A stretch of DNA of 64,000 nt from Paraburkholderia sp. BL23I1N1 (GTDB taxonomy: Bacteria; Pseudomonadota; Gammaproteobacteria; Burkholderiales; Burkholderiaceae), in contig NZ_RAPV01000001.1 of assembly GCF_003610295.1 (NCBI RefSeq), positions 2,108,001-2,172,000 of the forward strand. Reading direction: 5' to 3'. The translations under genes and the position numbers were made by a program. This document shows, in pieces, positions 55,766 to 64,000 of the stretch. Under the pieces are notes generated by a model. It saw only the letters and a program-made list of their open reading frames with translations, did not search any database and was not told the DNA's origin. Each line of letters opens with the position of its first letter. Positions within the stretch are counted from its first letter, which is position 1.

Positions 55766-56698
55766 ATGAAAGTGACGGTACTGGTTCCAACTTACCGCCG
55801 CCCGGCCGACCTGGCGCGCTGCCTCGCGGCGCTGCAACGGCAGTCGCGCGCGCCGGACGAAGTGGTGGTGGTCGCGCGCGCCGACGACGAAGCAACCCAC
55901 ACCTGCCTGCGCGATCCGGCCGTACCGGGCAGCTTGCCCTTGTTCGTCGCGCTGGTGGAGGTGCCCGGCCAGGTCGCGGCCCTGAATCGCGGACTGGATG
56001 CTGCGACAGGCGCCGTGATCGCGATCACCGACGACGACGCCGCGCCGCACGTGGACTGGGTCGAACGGATTGCCGCCGCGTTCGAAAGCGATGCGCGCCT
56101 GGGTGCGCTGGGCGGACGCGACTGGGTACATGAAAAAGGCCGCGTGCTCGACGGAGAACGGCCGCTGGTCGGCAAGGTCACGGCGCACGGCAAGATCATC
56201 GGCAATCACCATCTTGGGGTCGGTGGCGCACGCGAAGTCGACATCCTGAAGGGCGCCAACATGAGCTACCGGCGCGAGGCGGTCCGCACGATCCGCTTCG
56301 ATCAGCGTCTGCGCGGCGCGGGCGCCCAGGTCCACAACGACATGGCCTTCAGCCTCGCCGTGAAGAACGCCGGCTGGAAGCTGATGTACGACCCGCGCGT
56401 CGCCGTCGACCATTTCCCGGCCGAACGTTTCGACGACGATCGGCGCGACGCGCAAACCATGGCGGCGTTGCGCAATGCCGCCTTCAATTTCCACCTGATC
56501 CTGCGCGACCAGTTGCCGCCACTGCGCCGCGAAACCGCGTGGTGGTGGTGGACGCTGGTCGGCACTCGTGTCTATCCGGGTCTCACGCACGCCGCGCTCG
56601 CGCTGGTTTCGAAACAGGCGAGCCTGAGGCTGTCGCGCTGGCGCGCGGTGCGCACCGGTGCGCATGAGGCGCGCCGCGCGCTGTCTCGAACAGCCTAA
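55766..56698 (+). CDS. bceG: Family 2 glycosyltransferase
   Basis: A 310-residue GT-A enzyme. The first strand is VTVLVPTYRRPADLARCLAAL, the DXD-type metal site is ITDDDAAPHVDW, and NMSYRREAVRTI and GWKLMYDPRVAVDHFP follow. It adds one sugar to the lipid-linked repeat unit on the cytoplasmic side. The order after bceF matches the cepacian cluster. The exact donor is not readable. Confidence 0.9.
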   Translation: MKVTVLVPTYRRPADLARCLAALQRQSRAPDEVVVVARADDEATHTCLRDPAVPGSLPLFVALVEVPGQVAALNRGLDAATGAVIAITDDDAAPHVDWVERIAAAFESDARLGALGGRDWVHEKGRVLDGERPLVGKVTAHGKIIGNHHLGVGGAREVDILKGANMSYRREAVRTIRFDQRLRGAGAQVHNDMAFSLAVKNAGWKLMYDPRVAVDHFPAERFDDDRRDAQTMAALRNAAFNFHLILRDQLPPLRRETAWWWWTLVGTRVYPGLTHAALALVSKQASLRLSRWRAVRTGAHEARRALSRTA

Positions 56699-56817
56699 TG
56701 CCGCGCGACCCTGTGTAACCCCGCGTTGACCCAATCGTCCTGCACGTTCGTGCATCGGCACTCGCGCCTGCTGGCGCATACCGATGCTCCTTTTCACCGG
56801 CAGAGCGGAGTGTCTGC

Positions 56818-58107
56818 ATGAGTACGAAAGTTCACGTTCATCTGTTTTACGGCGCCGACCCGCGCTTTTACCGGCCGGGCGACAACATCGGCTGTCTGTA
56901 CGGCTATCACCATGCCGAATCCGACGCGTTCAGGCTGACCTATTCGCAGGACGCGCGCGAAAGCAAGCCGGTGCGTTTGCTGCGCCGCGCGCTGAAGGCG
57001 GCGCTTGGCTTCGACTTCATTCATACGTGGCGCAACCGCGCCGAGATGCTGCGCTCGGACGTGATCTGGACGCATACCGAGCAGGAATGGCTGTCCGCCG
57101 CGCTGATGCTGCTGCTGAGCGGCCGCAAGGCGGGTGGTGACGCGGAACCCTTACTGCTCGCGCAAAGCGTGTGGCTGCTCGATAAATGGCCTTCCTATGG
57201 AATTCTGCGCAGCTGGCTGTATCGCAAGCTGATGAAGCGAGCCGACCAGCTCACGACGCTCGCGAGCGAAAACGCTGAAATGTGCCAGGAGTATTTCGGG
57301 CGCGATGCCAAGCCGCTCTTCTACGGCTTGAACACACAAGACTTTCCCGTGAAGGCGCCAACCGAATGGAAGCCGCATTCGCCGATCCGGATTGCCGCGA
57401 TCGGCAACGATCGCGACCGCGATTGGGAAACGCTTATCAAGGCCTTCGGCAACGACGCGCGCTACACGGTGAAGCTCGCGACGCGCCGGCGGATTCCCGC
57501 TTCGCTGCGTGCGCCGAACGTCGAGATCGCGTTGTTCTCGGGCATCAAGAAACAGCACGAACTCTACGACTGGGCCGACGTGATCGTGGTGCCGCTGCGT
57601 CCGAATTCGCACGCCTCGGGCATTACGGTGATGCTGGAAGCGGCTGCGGTCGGCAAGCCCATGGTGGTCACCAACGTCGGCGCGTTGCAGGATTATTTTC
57701 CGGCGGACGAGGCGGCTTATATCCCGCCGTTCGACCCGCAGGCGTTGCGCGAGGCGGTGGACCAGCTCGCCGCCTCTCCGATGGAGGCATTGCATCAGGC
57801 GCAGGCAGCGGCGGCCGGTTTGCTGTCGCGCGACCTGACCACGCAGAACTATGCGATGCAGCACGTGAAGGTCACGCAGGAGATGTTGCGGGCGCGCGCC
57901 GCGTCGCGTGGACGTGTGCCGGCAGGCGCGGCCGAGGCCGGCGCCGACGTCAAGGCAGCGGCAGCGGCGCAGCGCGCCGCGCCGGCCGCCACCACCGTGA
58001 GGCAGCCGGTGCGAATTCGCGCGGGCAGTCACGCGCAGGTGCAGGGGCAAGCTCGCGGTCACGGCCAGAGCCAGGGTCCTTCGCGCCAATCACGCGGAGG
58101 CCTCTAA
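56818..58107 (+). CDS. bceH: GT-B glycosyltransferase
   Basis: A 429-residue glycosyltransferase with a GT-B layout: FYGADPRFYRPGDNIGCLYG at the start, IRIAAIGNDRDRDWETLIKAF at the donor side, and HASGITVMLEAAAVGKPMVVTN as the EX7E-like block. The last 75 residues are an unusual Ala/Gln/Gly/Arg-rich tail (AQVQGQARGHGQSQG), probably disordered and not part of the catalytic fold. It follows bceG by 119 bp, the widest gap among bceG-K. Confidence 0.88.
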   Translation: MSTKVHVHLFYGADPRFYRPGDNIGCLYGYHHAESDAFRLTYSQDARESKPVRLLRRALKAALGFDFIHTWRNRAEMLRSDVIWTHTEQEWLSAALMLLLSGRKAGGDAEPLLLAQSVWLLDKWPSYGILRSWLYRKLMKRADQLTTLASENAEMCQEYFGRDAKPLFYGLNTQDFPVKAPTEWKPHSPIRIAAIGNDRDRDWETLIKAFGNDARYTVKLATRRRIPASLRAPNVEIALFSGIKKQHELYDWADVIVVPLRPNSHASGITVMLEAAAVGKPMVVTNVGALQDYFPADEAAYIPPFDPQALREAVDQLAASPMEALHQAQAAAAGLLSRDLTTQNYAMQHVKVTQEMLRARAASRGRVPAGAAEAGADVKAAAAAQRAAPAATTVRQPVRIRAGSHAQVQGQARGHGQSQGPSRQSRGGL

Positions 58108-58110
58108 ACG

Positions 58111-59574
58111 ATGTCGACGATTGCGCGAGCCGGCGACGACAACGCGGGGCGGGTGCTGTCCGGCGCTCGCAAGGAGTGGCTGCCGGAGGCTTTACTGTGG
58201 CTGATCACGGCAATGCTGATCGTCGCGCATCAGGGCACGGTGCTCACGCTCGCATTCCCGGTGCTCGCGATCCTGACGGGCCTGTGGCTCTACTTCAAGA
58301 GCCCGGCGCGCTACATCGGCTTCATGTGGTGGCTATGGTTCCTGAGCCCGGAAGTGCGGCGTCTCGCCGACTGGTCCAAAGGCTCGTTCACGCCGACCAG
58401 CCTGATCCAGGTCGCGCCGCTCGCCGTGACGATGATCAGCGCGTTGTCCCTGCTCCGGTACTACAAGCTGCTGTCGCAACGCCGCGGGCTGCCGGTGCTG
58501 CTGGTTCTGTTGGGGCTCGCCTATGCCTTCATGATCGGCGTGATGTCGAGCGGTCCGCTCGCCGCGACCTATGACCTCGCGAACTGGCTCTATCCGATCC
58601 TGATCGGCTTTCACATCATGGCGCACACGCATCAGTACCCGAAGTATCGCGACACCATTGTCAGTACCTTCATCTGGGGCATGCTGGTGATGGGCGGCTA
58701 CGGTCTGATCCAGTTCTTCATCATGCCGCCGTGGGACGCGCTGTGGATGCTCGGCTCGCAGATGAATTCGCAAGGCGACCCCGTGCCGATGGGCGTGCGC
58801 GTGTTCAGCACGATGAACTCGTCGGGACCGTTCGCGTTCGCGATGATGGGCGCGATGGTCTACGTGATGGCAGCGACGCACCGCGTGCGCTGGATCGCGG
58901 CGGCGCTCGGCTTCTTTTCGTTCGCGCTGAGCCTCGTGCGTTCGACGTGGGGCGGCTGGGTGATCGCGCTCCTGATCCAGCTGGTCAAGGCGAACAACAA
59001 GGTGCGCGTGCGGATCGTCGCGAGTGCGGTGCTGCTTGCCGGTCTTTGCGTGCCGCTGCTCACGGTCGGCCCGGTCGCCGAGCGGATGCAGGCGCGCCTG
59101 AACACGCTCGTCAACCTGAGCGACGACCAGAGCTACGCCGCGCGTAACGAGTTCTACGCGACCTTCGCGAAGACAGCCTTTACCGATGTCTCCGGCGAAG
59201 GCATGGGCGCGACCGGCACCTCGACCAAGCTCTCGAACGACGGCGGTCAGCTCGGCCAGTACGGCAACTTCGACAGCGGCGTGATGAACATCCCGTTCGT
59301 GCTCGGCTGGCCCGGCACCTTGCTCTATATGTCCGGCATCGTGTGGCTGGTGGTGCGCGCGGCGCTCGCGTCGTTCAAGCTGCGCAACGACAAATTCGTG
59401 TCCGCCTGCCTGAGCCTCAGCCTCGCGACTTTCGCCATGCTCGTGTTTACCAATTCGCTGGTCGGCACGGGCGGCCTGCTGCTTTTCATGAGTGTTTTTT
59501 CGATCCTTTCCGCGGTGCACTACGACAAGATGAACCGCAGACGCACGCTATTTCTCCACGGAGGCACTGATTGA
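58111..59574 (+). CDS. bceI: Polysaccharide polymerase (Wzy/O-antigen-ligase-like)
   Basis: A 487-residue integral membrane protein with about 10-12 hydrophobic helices (ALLWLITAMLIVAHQGTVLT, FAFAMMGAMVYVMAATHRVRW, VRIVASAVLLAGLCVPLLTV) and a large polar loop near residues 330-390 (LNTLVNLSDDQSYAARNEFY), as in Wzy and WaaL proteins. It should join repeat units in the periplasm. It starts 3 bp after bceH and overlaps bceJ by 4 bp. Confidence 0.9.
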   Translation: MSTIARAGDDNAGRVLSGARKEWLPEALLWLITAMLIVAHQGTVLTLAFPVLAILTGLWLYFKSPARYIGFMWWLWFLSPEVRRLADWSKGSFTPTSLIQVAPLAVTMISALSLLRYYKLLSQRRGLPVLLVLLGLAYAFMIGVMSSGPLAATYDLANWLYPILIGFHIMAHTHQYPKYRDTIVSTFIWGMLVMGGYGLIQFFIMPPWDALWMLGSQMNSQGDPVPMGVRVFSTMNSSGPFAFAMMGAMVYVMAATHRVRWIAAALGFFSFALSLVRSTWGGWVIALLIQLVKANNKVRVRIVASAVLLAGLCVPLLTVGPVAERMQARLNTLVNLSDDQSYAARNEFYATFAKTAFTDVSGEGMGATGTSTKLSNDGGQLGQYGNFDSGVMNIPFVLGWPGTLLYMSGIVWLVVRAALASFKLRNDKFVSACLSLSLATFAMLVFTNSLVGTGGLLLFMSVFSILSAVHYDKMNRRRTLFLHGGTD

Positions 59575-60830
59575 GAGTCGCCATTGTCACGCACGTCGTG
59601 CGCCATAACGACGGCCAGGGGCGCGTCAACCACGAGATTGCGCGCGCCGCCCTCGATGAGAACATTGCGGTCACCCTGGTTGCCTCGCACGTTGCGCCGG
59701 ATTTGCTCGCGCATCCGGACGTACGCTGGGCGCCGATAAAAATCGGCCGCTGGTGGCCCACCAATCTGCTGCGCCAGCAGGTGTTCGCCTTCAAGAGCGC
59801 GATGTGGCTGCGTGCGCATCGCCGCGAATACGACGTGTTGCACGTGAATGGTTTCATCACGTGGATGCCCGCCGACGTCAACACCTCGCACTTCGTGCAT
59901 AGCGGCTGGTTTGGCAGCAAGTATTACCCGTTCGGACTCACGAAAGGCGTGTGGTCCGCGTACCAGTCGATCTATACGCGCTGCAACGCCGTGCTCGAAC
60001 GCTGGGCGTACCGTCGCTCGAAAGTGATCACGGCGGTGTCGCAAAAGATCGCCGATGAAATTCGCGCGATCGGTTTGACGCCTCACAACCGGGTCGACGT
60101 GATTTACAACGGCGTCGATACGCAAGGCTTCGCGGCCGCAACGGGCGACCGCGCGAAATTTGGCCTACCGGCGGACGCATTCCTGCTGCTGTTCGTGGGC
60201 GACCTGCGCACACCGCGCAAAAACCTCGGCACGGTGCTGGCCGCGCTCAAGCATCTGCCCGAACACGTGCAGATCGCGGTGGCCGGTTTTCTGCCAGGCA
60301 GCCCGTATCCGGAACAGGCGAAAGCGCTCGGCATTGCGCATCGCGTGCATTTTCTCGGGTTGGTCAAGGAGATGCCGGTGCTGATGCATTCGGTCGACGC
60401 GTTCGTGTTTCCGTCGCGTTACGAGGCGATGAGCCTGTCGCTGCTCGAAGCGATGGCCGCGGGCCTGCCGGTGGTCACGGCGCGGACGGCGGGCGGCGCC
60501 GAAATCATCACGCCGGAATGCGGCATCGTGCTCGACGATCCGGACGATCCCAAGGCCTTGGCAGGCGCCGTCGCGCGCCTGGCCGACAACGACGACGCGC
60601 GCCGCGCTATGGGCGCCGCTGCCAACGAGCTTGCGACCGGCTTCGGCTGGGCGCGGATGGCCGCGCAATACATCGCGCTGTACCGGCAACTGGAAGGGCA
60701 GCAGAAGGACCGCCTGCGCAGCGAAACGGAAGCCGCGGCGGTGGCGAGGAACGACGCGCTGACGCTGAACACGCTCGCCGGGCAAACCATTCACCACCAC
60801 ACTCAGAACGCACAGGGGCAACAATCATGA
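59571..60830 (+). CDS. bceJ: Family 4 glycosyltransferase
   Basis: A 419-residue GT-B enzyme. It most likely starts with TTG 59571 (residues RVAIVTHVVRHNDGQGRVNH), since GGAGG lies 6 bp upstream and the upstream gene ends in the same four bases. Donor motifs are LLLFVGDLRTPRKNLGTVL and FVFPSRYEAMSLSLLEAMAAGLPVV (EX7E). It adds a sugar of the repeat unit. A polar tail rich in His and Gln (TIHHHTQNAQGQQ) ends the protein. Confidence 0.92.
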   Translation: MRVAIVTHVVRHNDGQGRVNHEIARAALDENIAVTLVASHVAPDLLAHPDVRWAPIKIGRWWPTNLLRQQVFAFKSAMWLRAHRREYDVLHVNGFITWMPADVNTSHFVHSGWFGSKYYPFGLTKGVWSAYQSIYTRCNAVLERWAYRRSKVITAVSQKIADEIRAIGLTPHNRVDVIYNGVDTQGFAAATGDRAKFGLPADAFLLLFVGDLRTPRKNLGTVLAALKHLPEHVQIAVAGFLPGSPYPEQAKALGIAHRVHFLGLVKEMPVLMHSVDAFVFPSRYEAMSLSLLEAMAAGLPVVTARTAGGAEIITPECGIVLDDPDDPKALAGAVARLADNDDARRAMGAAANELATGFGWARMAAQYIALYRQLEGQQKDRLRSETEAAAVARNDALTLNTLAGQTIHHHTQNAQGQQS

Positions 60831-61993
60831 GCACGAGTTCAATCAAATCGCTGCAGATCGGGATGCACTGGTTTCCTGAGCGCGCGGGCGGCCTCGACCG
60901 CATGTATTACTCGCTGGTTGGTGCGCTGCCGGGTGCGGGCGTTGCCGTGCGCGGCGTGGTGGCCGGCTCGCCCAAAGTCGCCGCGGACACGGGCGGCGCG
61001 ATCAACGGTTTCGGCTCCGCCGCACAATCGCTGCCGCTGCGGCTGATGGCGGCACGCCGCGCGCTGCGCCAGGAGATCGGCACCTCGCGTCCGGACGTGA
61101 TTTCGTCGCACTTCGCGCTGTACACGTTTCCGGGTCTCGACGTGACGCGCGGCATTCCGCAGGTGTCGCATTTTCAGGGACCGTGGGCCGACGAGAGTCA
61201 CGTCGAAGGCGCCGATTCGTTCGGTCAGCGCGCCAAGCGCTATCTGGAGCAATCGGTGTATGCGCGCTCGTCGCGTCTGATCGTGTTGTCGGAGGCGTTC
61301 GGCAAGATTCTGACTTCGCGCTATCGCATCTCGCCGGAGCGCGTGCGCGTCGTGCCGGGCTGCGTGGATGTCGAGCAGTTCAATCTGCCGATCACGCCGG
61401 CCGAGGCGCGCCTGAAGCTGCAACTGCCGCAGGACCGGCCGATCGTGCTGGCCGTGCGGCGTCTGGTGCGCCGCATGGGTCTCGAAGATCTGATCGATGC
61501 GGTGAAGCTGCTCAAGCGCACCGAACCCGATGTGCTGCTGCTGATCGCGGGCAAGGGGCGGCTCGAAGGCGAATTGCAGGCGCGTATCACTGAGGCTGGG
61601 CTCGAGAACAACGTCAAGCTGCTGGGCTTCGTGCCCGATCAGCATCTGGCGGCGTTGTACCGGGCGGCGAATATCAGCGTGGTGCCGACGGTGGCGTTGG
61701 AGGGTTTCGGGCTGATTACCGTTGAATCGCTGGCTTCGGGCACGCCCGTGCTGGTGACGCCGGTCGGCGGCTTACCGGAAGCGGTGGCGGGTTTGTCGCC
61801 AGATCTGGTGTTGCCGGAGACGGGCGCGAAGGCGATCGCGGCGGGTCTGGCAGGCGCGTTGAATGGCTCGCTAAAGTTGCCGGATGCCGAGGCTTGCCGA
61901 CGTTATGCACGCGAGAAGTTCGATAACTCGGTGATCGCAAAGCGGGTGGCGTCGGTGTATAGCGAGGCGATCAAGGCGGGTGGGGTGCATTGA
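60827..61993 (+). CDS. bceK: Family 4 glycosyltransferase
   Basis: A 388-residue GT-B enzyme starting at ATG 60827, overlapping the bceJ stop (ATGA). It opens IGMHWFPERAGGLDRMYYSL, with VLAVRRLVRRMGLEDLIDAV on the donor side and EGFGLITVESLASGTPVLVTP as the EX7E block. It is the last gene of the bce-I order and faces the Fic gene, with 21 bp between their stops. Confidence 0.93.
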   Translation: MSTSSIKSLQIGMHWFPERAGGLDRMYYSLVGALPGAGVAVRGVVAGSPKVAADTGGAINGFGSAAQSLPLRLMAARRALRQEIGTSRPDVISSHFALYTFPGLDVTRGIPQVSHFQGPWADESHVEGADSFGQRAKRYLEQSVYARSSRLIVLSEAFGKILTSRYRISPERVRVVPGCVDVEQFNLPITPAEARLKLQLPQDRPIVLAVRRLVRRMGLEDLIDAVKLLKRTEPDVLLLIAGKGRLEGELQARITEAGLENNVKLLGFVPDQHLAALYRAANISVVPTVALEGFGLITVESLASGTPVLVTPVGGLPEAVAGLSPDLVLPETGAKAIAAGLAGALNGSLKLPDAEACRRYAREKFDNSVIAKRVASVYSEAIKAGGVH

Positions 61994-62014
61994 ACGGCTC
62001 AGGCCGTGCCGCCA

Positions 62015-63517
62015 TCAGGTGGCACGACTGCCGTCGGCATTGAGAAGCCGGAACTCGGCAGAAGACTCTTCGAATGCGTGAGCGCTTCTCATGCTGGCTA
62101 TGAGGCTTGCAACGTCGGCGTAATCGAATCCAGCGGACCAGGTGGCCATTCGCGACAAGGCGGTGATCAGTGGTTCCGGGCGCCCACTTTGCGTAAGGGC
62201 TCGCAAACAATCCACGAACTGCGGGTGGAAAAGCGTTGGGATGATGATTCGACAGCGTTCCCTGCGGGACAACTCCGCGTTCATGACCAGTCTGGACAGA
62301 CGTCCATTGCCGTCCGCGAAGGGATGGACCTCCGCGACGAGGAAGAGATAGTAGATTGCCCGTGCCATACCTTCAGGAATTGACAGCGCGAGGCGCGATC
62401 CTTCGGCAAGGGTTCCGCGAACGTGGGATGGCTGGACAAATTGGGTCGTGCCCGCGTAGTTTGCCTCGAGCTTGAGGTTGCCAGGGTCGACCTCCGGTCT
62501 GCGTTCAAGCATGATTCGATGGCGTTCCTGAAGCACATCGACAAAATCTTGCCCGGCGGGTGGCACCATTGCCCGGGTATCGCTCCGATACGCGAGATTG
62601 AACACGCCGAGGATGTCATGCGAATCCTTGGGGCGTTGCGCGACAATCTGGTTACGCAGCACGATGCCTTCGGCTTCCTCCACGGAGAACCGGGTGCCCT
62701 CGACGTAGTTGGAAAAATACGATTCGAGAAAGGCGAAATGGATACGGCTGTTGCCTTGATCGGCTATGTCGGCGATATCCGGCAGTACCGTCGTGCGTAG
62801 CGCCGTGGCGAGCGAATCGAAAAGACGCATGCGCTCCATGTCGATGGGGGTGCCCTGGGCGATGGCCAACCCCGCCTTCGTTTTGAGAACGCCCTTTGAA
62901 TGCGTGCTCAACAGCGCACCGATCAAACTGTTGAGTACGTCGTAACTGGTTTGCGCGCCGAGCGGTTCGACGAGTTCGCGAGCACGATCGCGAATCAGGT
63001 TGAGTCCCGCCTCCTTGCTCGCGTTAAGGCTGGTAATCAGGCGTTCTTCGATGTCATCGCGCGCAGCCCGGGTCGTGGCTGCAGCTCGACCGAGATTTTC
63101 GAGAAGCGCACGTTCTTGCGATGCCCAGTAAAGGTCGAGCGAACCAAGACGCAGGTCGCGAGGCTGCGGACCGGGGCCTTTCAGCAGCACCAGGGTAAGG
63201 CCCGGATAACGAATGCGCCGGTTGAATCGTGTTGGATGAGACAGCACGACTTCATCGGACGGCGTGATGCCGCCCGTCAATGCGCTGCGATGGGAGACAA
63301 CGGCGCCAGGCACCGCATGTGCGGCGATTTTCTGCCAGCTTCGCCTGATTCGGCCAGCGACTTCCTCGTCGGTGCCCGGCTGGACGTACACGCCAGGAGC
63401 GACGCGTTTCAGATGGCCGTCTTTCGCGCGGCGCTGAAGGCCTCGGTCGAACTTCGGATCGCCGTCCGCAAACAGGATGTCGTCCGAAAGTCGTTTTTCC
63501 GCTAAAGAGAGGGGCAT
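62015..63517 (-). CDS. Fic-domain protein with AbiEi-like N-terminal region
   Basis: A 500-residue fusion. Residues 1-145 resemble AbiEi-type antitoxins: a winged-helix start (FDRGLQRRAKDGHLKRVAPG, VYVQPGT) followed by VVSHRSALTGGI and the ERALLENL helix. The C-terminal half is a Fic domain with the complete motif HPFADGNGRLSRL at 398-410, so AMP or another nucleotide could be transferred to a target. An inhibitory helix of the S/TxxxEG type (SNYVEG, 269-274) lies before it, as in class II Fic proteins. The antitoxin-like part probably gives DNA binding and autoregulation. There is no partner gene. The GC content is a little lower than its neighbours. It separates bceK from gmd, so it looks inserted. 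Confidence 0.85.
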   Translation of the reverse strand: MPLSLAEKRLSDDILFADGDPKFDRGLQRRAKDGHLKRVAPGVYVQPGTDEEVAGRIRRSWQKIAAHAVPGAVVSHRSALTGGITPSDEVVLSHPTRFNRRIRYPGLTLVLLKGPGPQPRDLRLGSLDLYWASQERALLENLGRAAATTRAARDDIEERLITSLNASKEAGLNLIRDRARELVEPLGAQTSYDVLNSLIGALLSTHSKGVLKTKAGLAIAQGTPIDMERMRLFDSLATALRTTVLPDIADIADQGNSRIHFAFLESYFSNYVEGTRFSVEEAEGIVLRNQIVAQRPKDSHDILGVFNLAYRSDTRAMVPPAGQDFVDVLQERHRIMLERRPEVDPGNLKLEANYAGTTQFVQPSHVRGTLAEGSRLALSIPEGMARAIYYLFLVAEVHPFADGNGRLSRLVMNAELSRRERCRIIIPTLFHPQFVDCLRALTQSGRPEPLITALSRMATWSAGFDYADVASLIASMRSAHAFEESSAEFRLLNADGSRAT

Positions 63518-63697
63518 GTCGGCGCCAGAATGTCGCTATCGAGCTTGGATTGTACCTTTTTTGTCGTTTTTCAGCTAAGTTCGCTGTGAGGCGTTGGCGA
63601 GCGGATTTGTCGCTAACGCGCTAAGTTTGCAGCGGAAAATTTGAAATTTGTCGCAATTCAGCTAAGTGCGCCGATAGATTGTCGTTTTTCAGCTTAA
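63488..63697. repeat. Five direct repeats at the Fic promoter
   Basis: Copies of TTGTCGTTTTTCAGCTAA (or close variants) start at 63561, 63607, 63648 and 63679. A degenerate copy at 63488-63505 lies inside the Fic gene, in the codons for residues 5-10 (LAEKRL). Conserved positions are TTGTCG and GCTAA, 7 bp apart; the copy at 63679 has one extra T. Spacing between starts is 46, 41 and 31 bp. They occupy the only promoter gap of the Fic gene, so they are likely operators. Confidence 0.8.
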
Positions 63698-63785
63698 TTT
63701 AGGGCCGATTACGCTAGGCGAACCCGACAGGAAAGAATCCTGATTTCTCACCGGCCACGGACGCAAGGCTTTTCCCCACACTTGG

Positions 63786-63803
63786 AAAAACCCGAGCGCC
63801 GGG
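63786..63803 (-). terminator. Weak terminator after gmd
   Basis: Read leftward, CCCG, a 5-base loop, CGGG and TTTTT form a short hairpin with a T-tract, 15 bp after the gmd stop. The stem is only 4 bp. Confidence 0.35.
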
Positions 63804-63818
63804 GCCGGACACGATCGC

Positions 63819-64000
63819 TCAGAACGTCTCGTGATGCTCGTTCCGGCCAAGATCCGCATGAACCATCATGTGGCACAGCTGTTCGAGCGTGGTTTCCGGC
63901 TTCCAGCCGAGCTTCTCGCGCGCCTTGTCGGCGCAACCGATCAGCAGGTCCACTTCGGCCGGGCGGTAGAACTTCGGATTCACGCGTACCAGCGTCTTGC
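63819..64000 (-). CDS. gmd: GDP-mannose 4,6-dehydratase, C-terminal end (partial)
   Basis: The last 59 complete codons of a leftward gene that continues past the window. The translation has [49 protein letters not shown] and then [10 protein letters not shown]. The [12 protein letters not shown] and [10 protein letters not shown] stretches are typical of the C-terminus of Gmd. This enzyme turns GDP-mannose into the 4-keto-6-deoxy intermediate for GDP-rhamnose. In Burkholderia cenocepacia the matching gene, bceN, belongs to the bce-II cluster, so that cluster probably begins here. Confidence 0.88.
   Translation of the reverse strand, partial: KTLVRVNPKFYRPAEVDLLIGCADKAREKLGWKPETTLEQLCHMMVHADLGRNEHHETF

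Noticed and set aside
61994..63818. CRISPR-like reading of the repeats near the Fic gene
   Set aside because: The units are 18 nt, unevenly spaced, diverged, and few. There are no spacers of uniform length and no cas genes.

Overview
The window is a stretch of a high-G+C betaproteobacterial chromosome. Gene content, gene order and protein sequences fit the Burkholderiaceae, most likely Paraburkholderia: a large-type purL, the mltG-tmk-holB-tatD group with a divergent ygfZ, a fadJ-like/thiolase pair, and above all a cepacian-type bce exopolysaccharide cluster. No rRNA, tRNA or CRISPR was seen. All family assignments come from motifs and gene order read by eye; no database search was possible.

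Layout. 1-9047: end of ppiD, a small lipoprotein, tesA and a divergent ABC ATPase, pgi, nnr and a DadA-like oxidase. ppiD and tesA each carry a one-base frameshift at a homopolymer. 9048-17090: purL, then the leftward genes msrB-yciB-bolA-ppiC and selO. 17327-29503: lipid and acyl-CoA metabolism (acyl-CoA synthetase, bifunctional beta-oxidation protein, thiolase, hotdog thioesterase, MDR and SDR oxidoreductases, HSL-type hydrolase), interrupted by a divergent DUF2917/MocR pair. 29524-31108: an NRDE protein and an AbrB/PIN toxin-antitoxin pair with a clear palindromic operator. 31152-36810: ygfZ and the mltG-tmk-holB-tatD-ankyrin group. 36997-44562: a Rap1a-like protein, otsA, an AAA ATPase, a glycosyltransferase, and small stress or envelope proteins (SYLF, a membrane protein, PsiF, YciI-like) separated by sparse intergenic DNA.

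45148-61993: a transposase-domain fusion protein, then bceA facing left and bceBCDEFGHIJK facing right. BceA and BceC make the nucleotide sugars, BceB starts the repeat unit on undecaprenyl phosphate, BceG, H, J and K extend it, BceI polymerises it, and BceE, BceF and BceD form and regulate the export machine. The 656 bp between bceA and bceB is unusual. It has a 360-bp segment with 36% G+C (counted), a hairpin that would hide a ribosome-binding site, and a 53-codon ORF whose stop overlaps the bceB start.

62015-64000: a Fic-domain protein with an AbiEi-like N-terminal region, preceded by four copies of an 18-nt repeat; a fifth, degenerate copy lies in its own first codons. It sits between bceK and the 3' end of a GDP-mannose 4,6-dehydratase gene (bceN-like), at the junction of what are separate bce-I and bce-II clusters in Burkholderia cenocepacia. 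This Fic/AbiEi locus, the bceB leader and the transposase-derived fusion are the strongest candidates for undescribed biology here.
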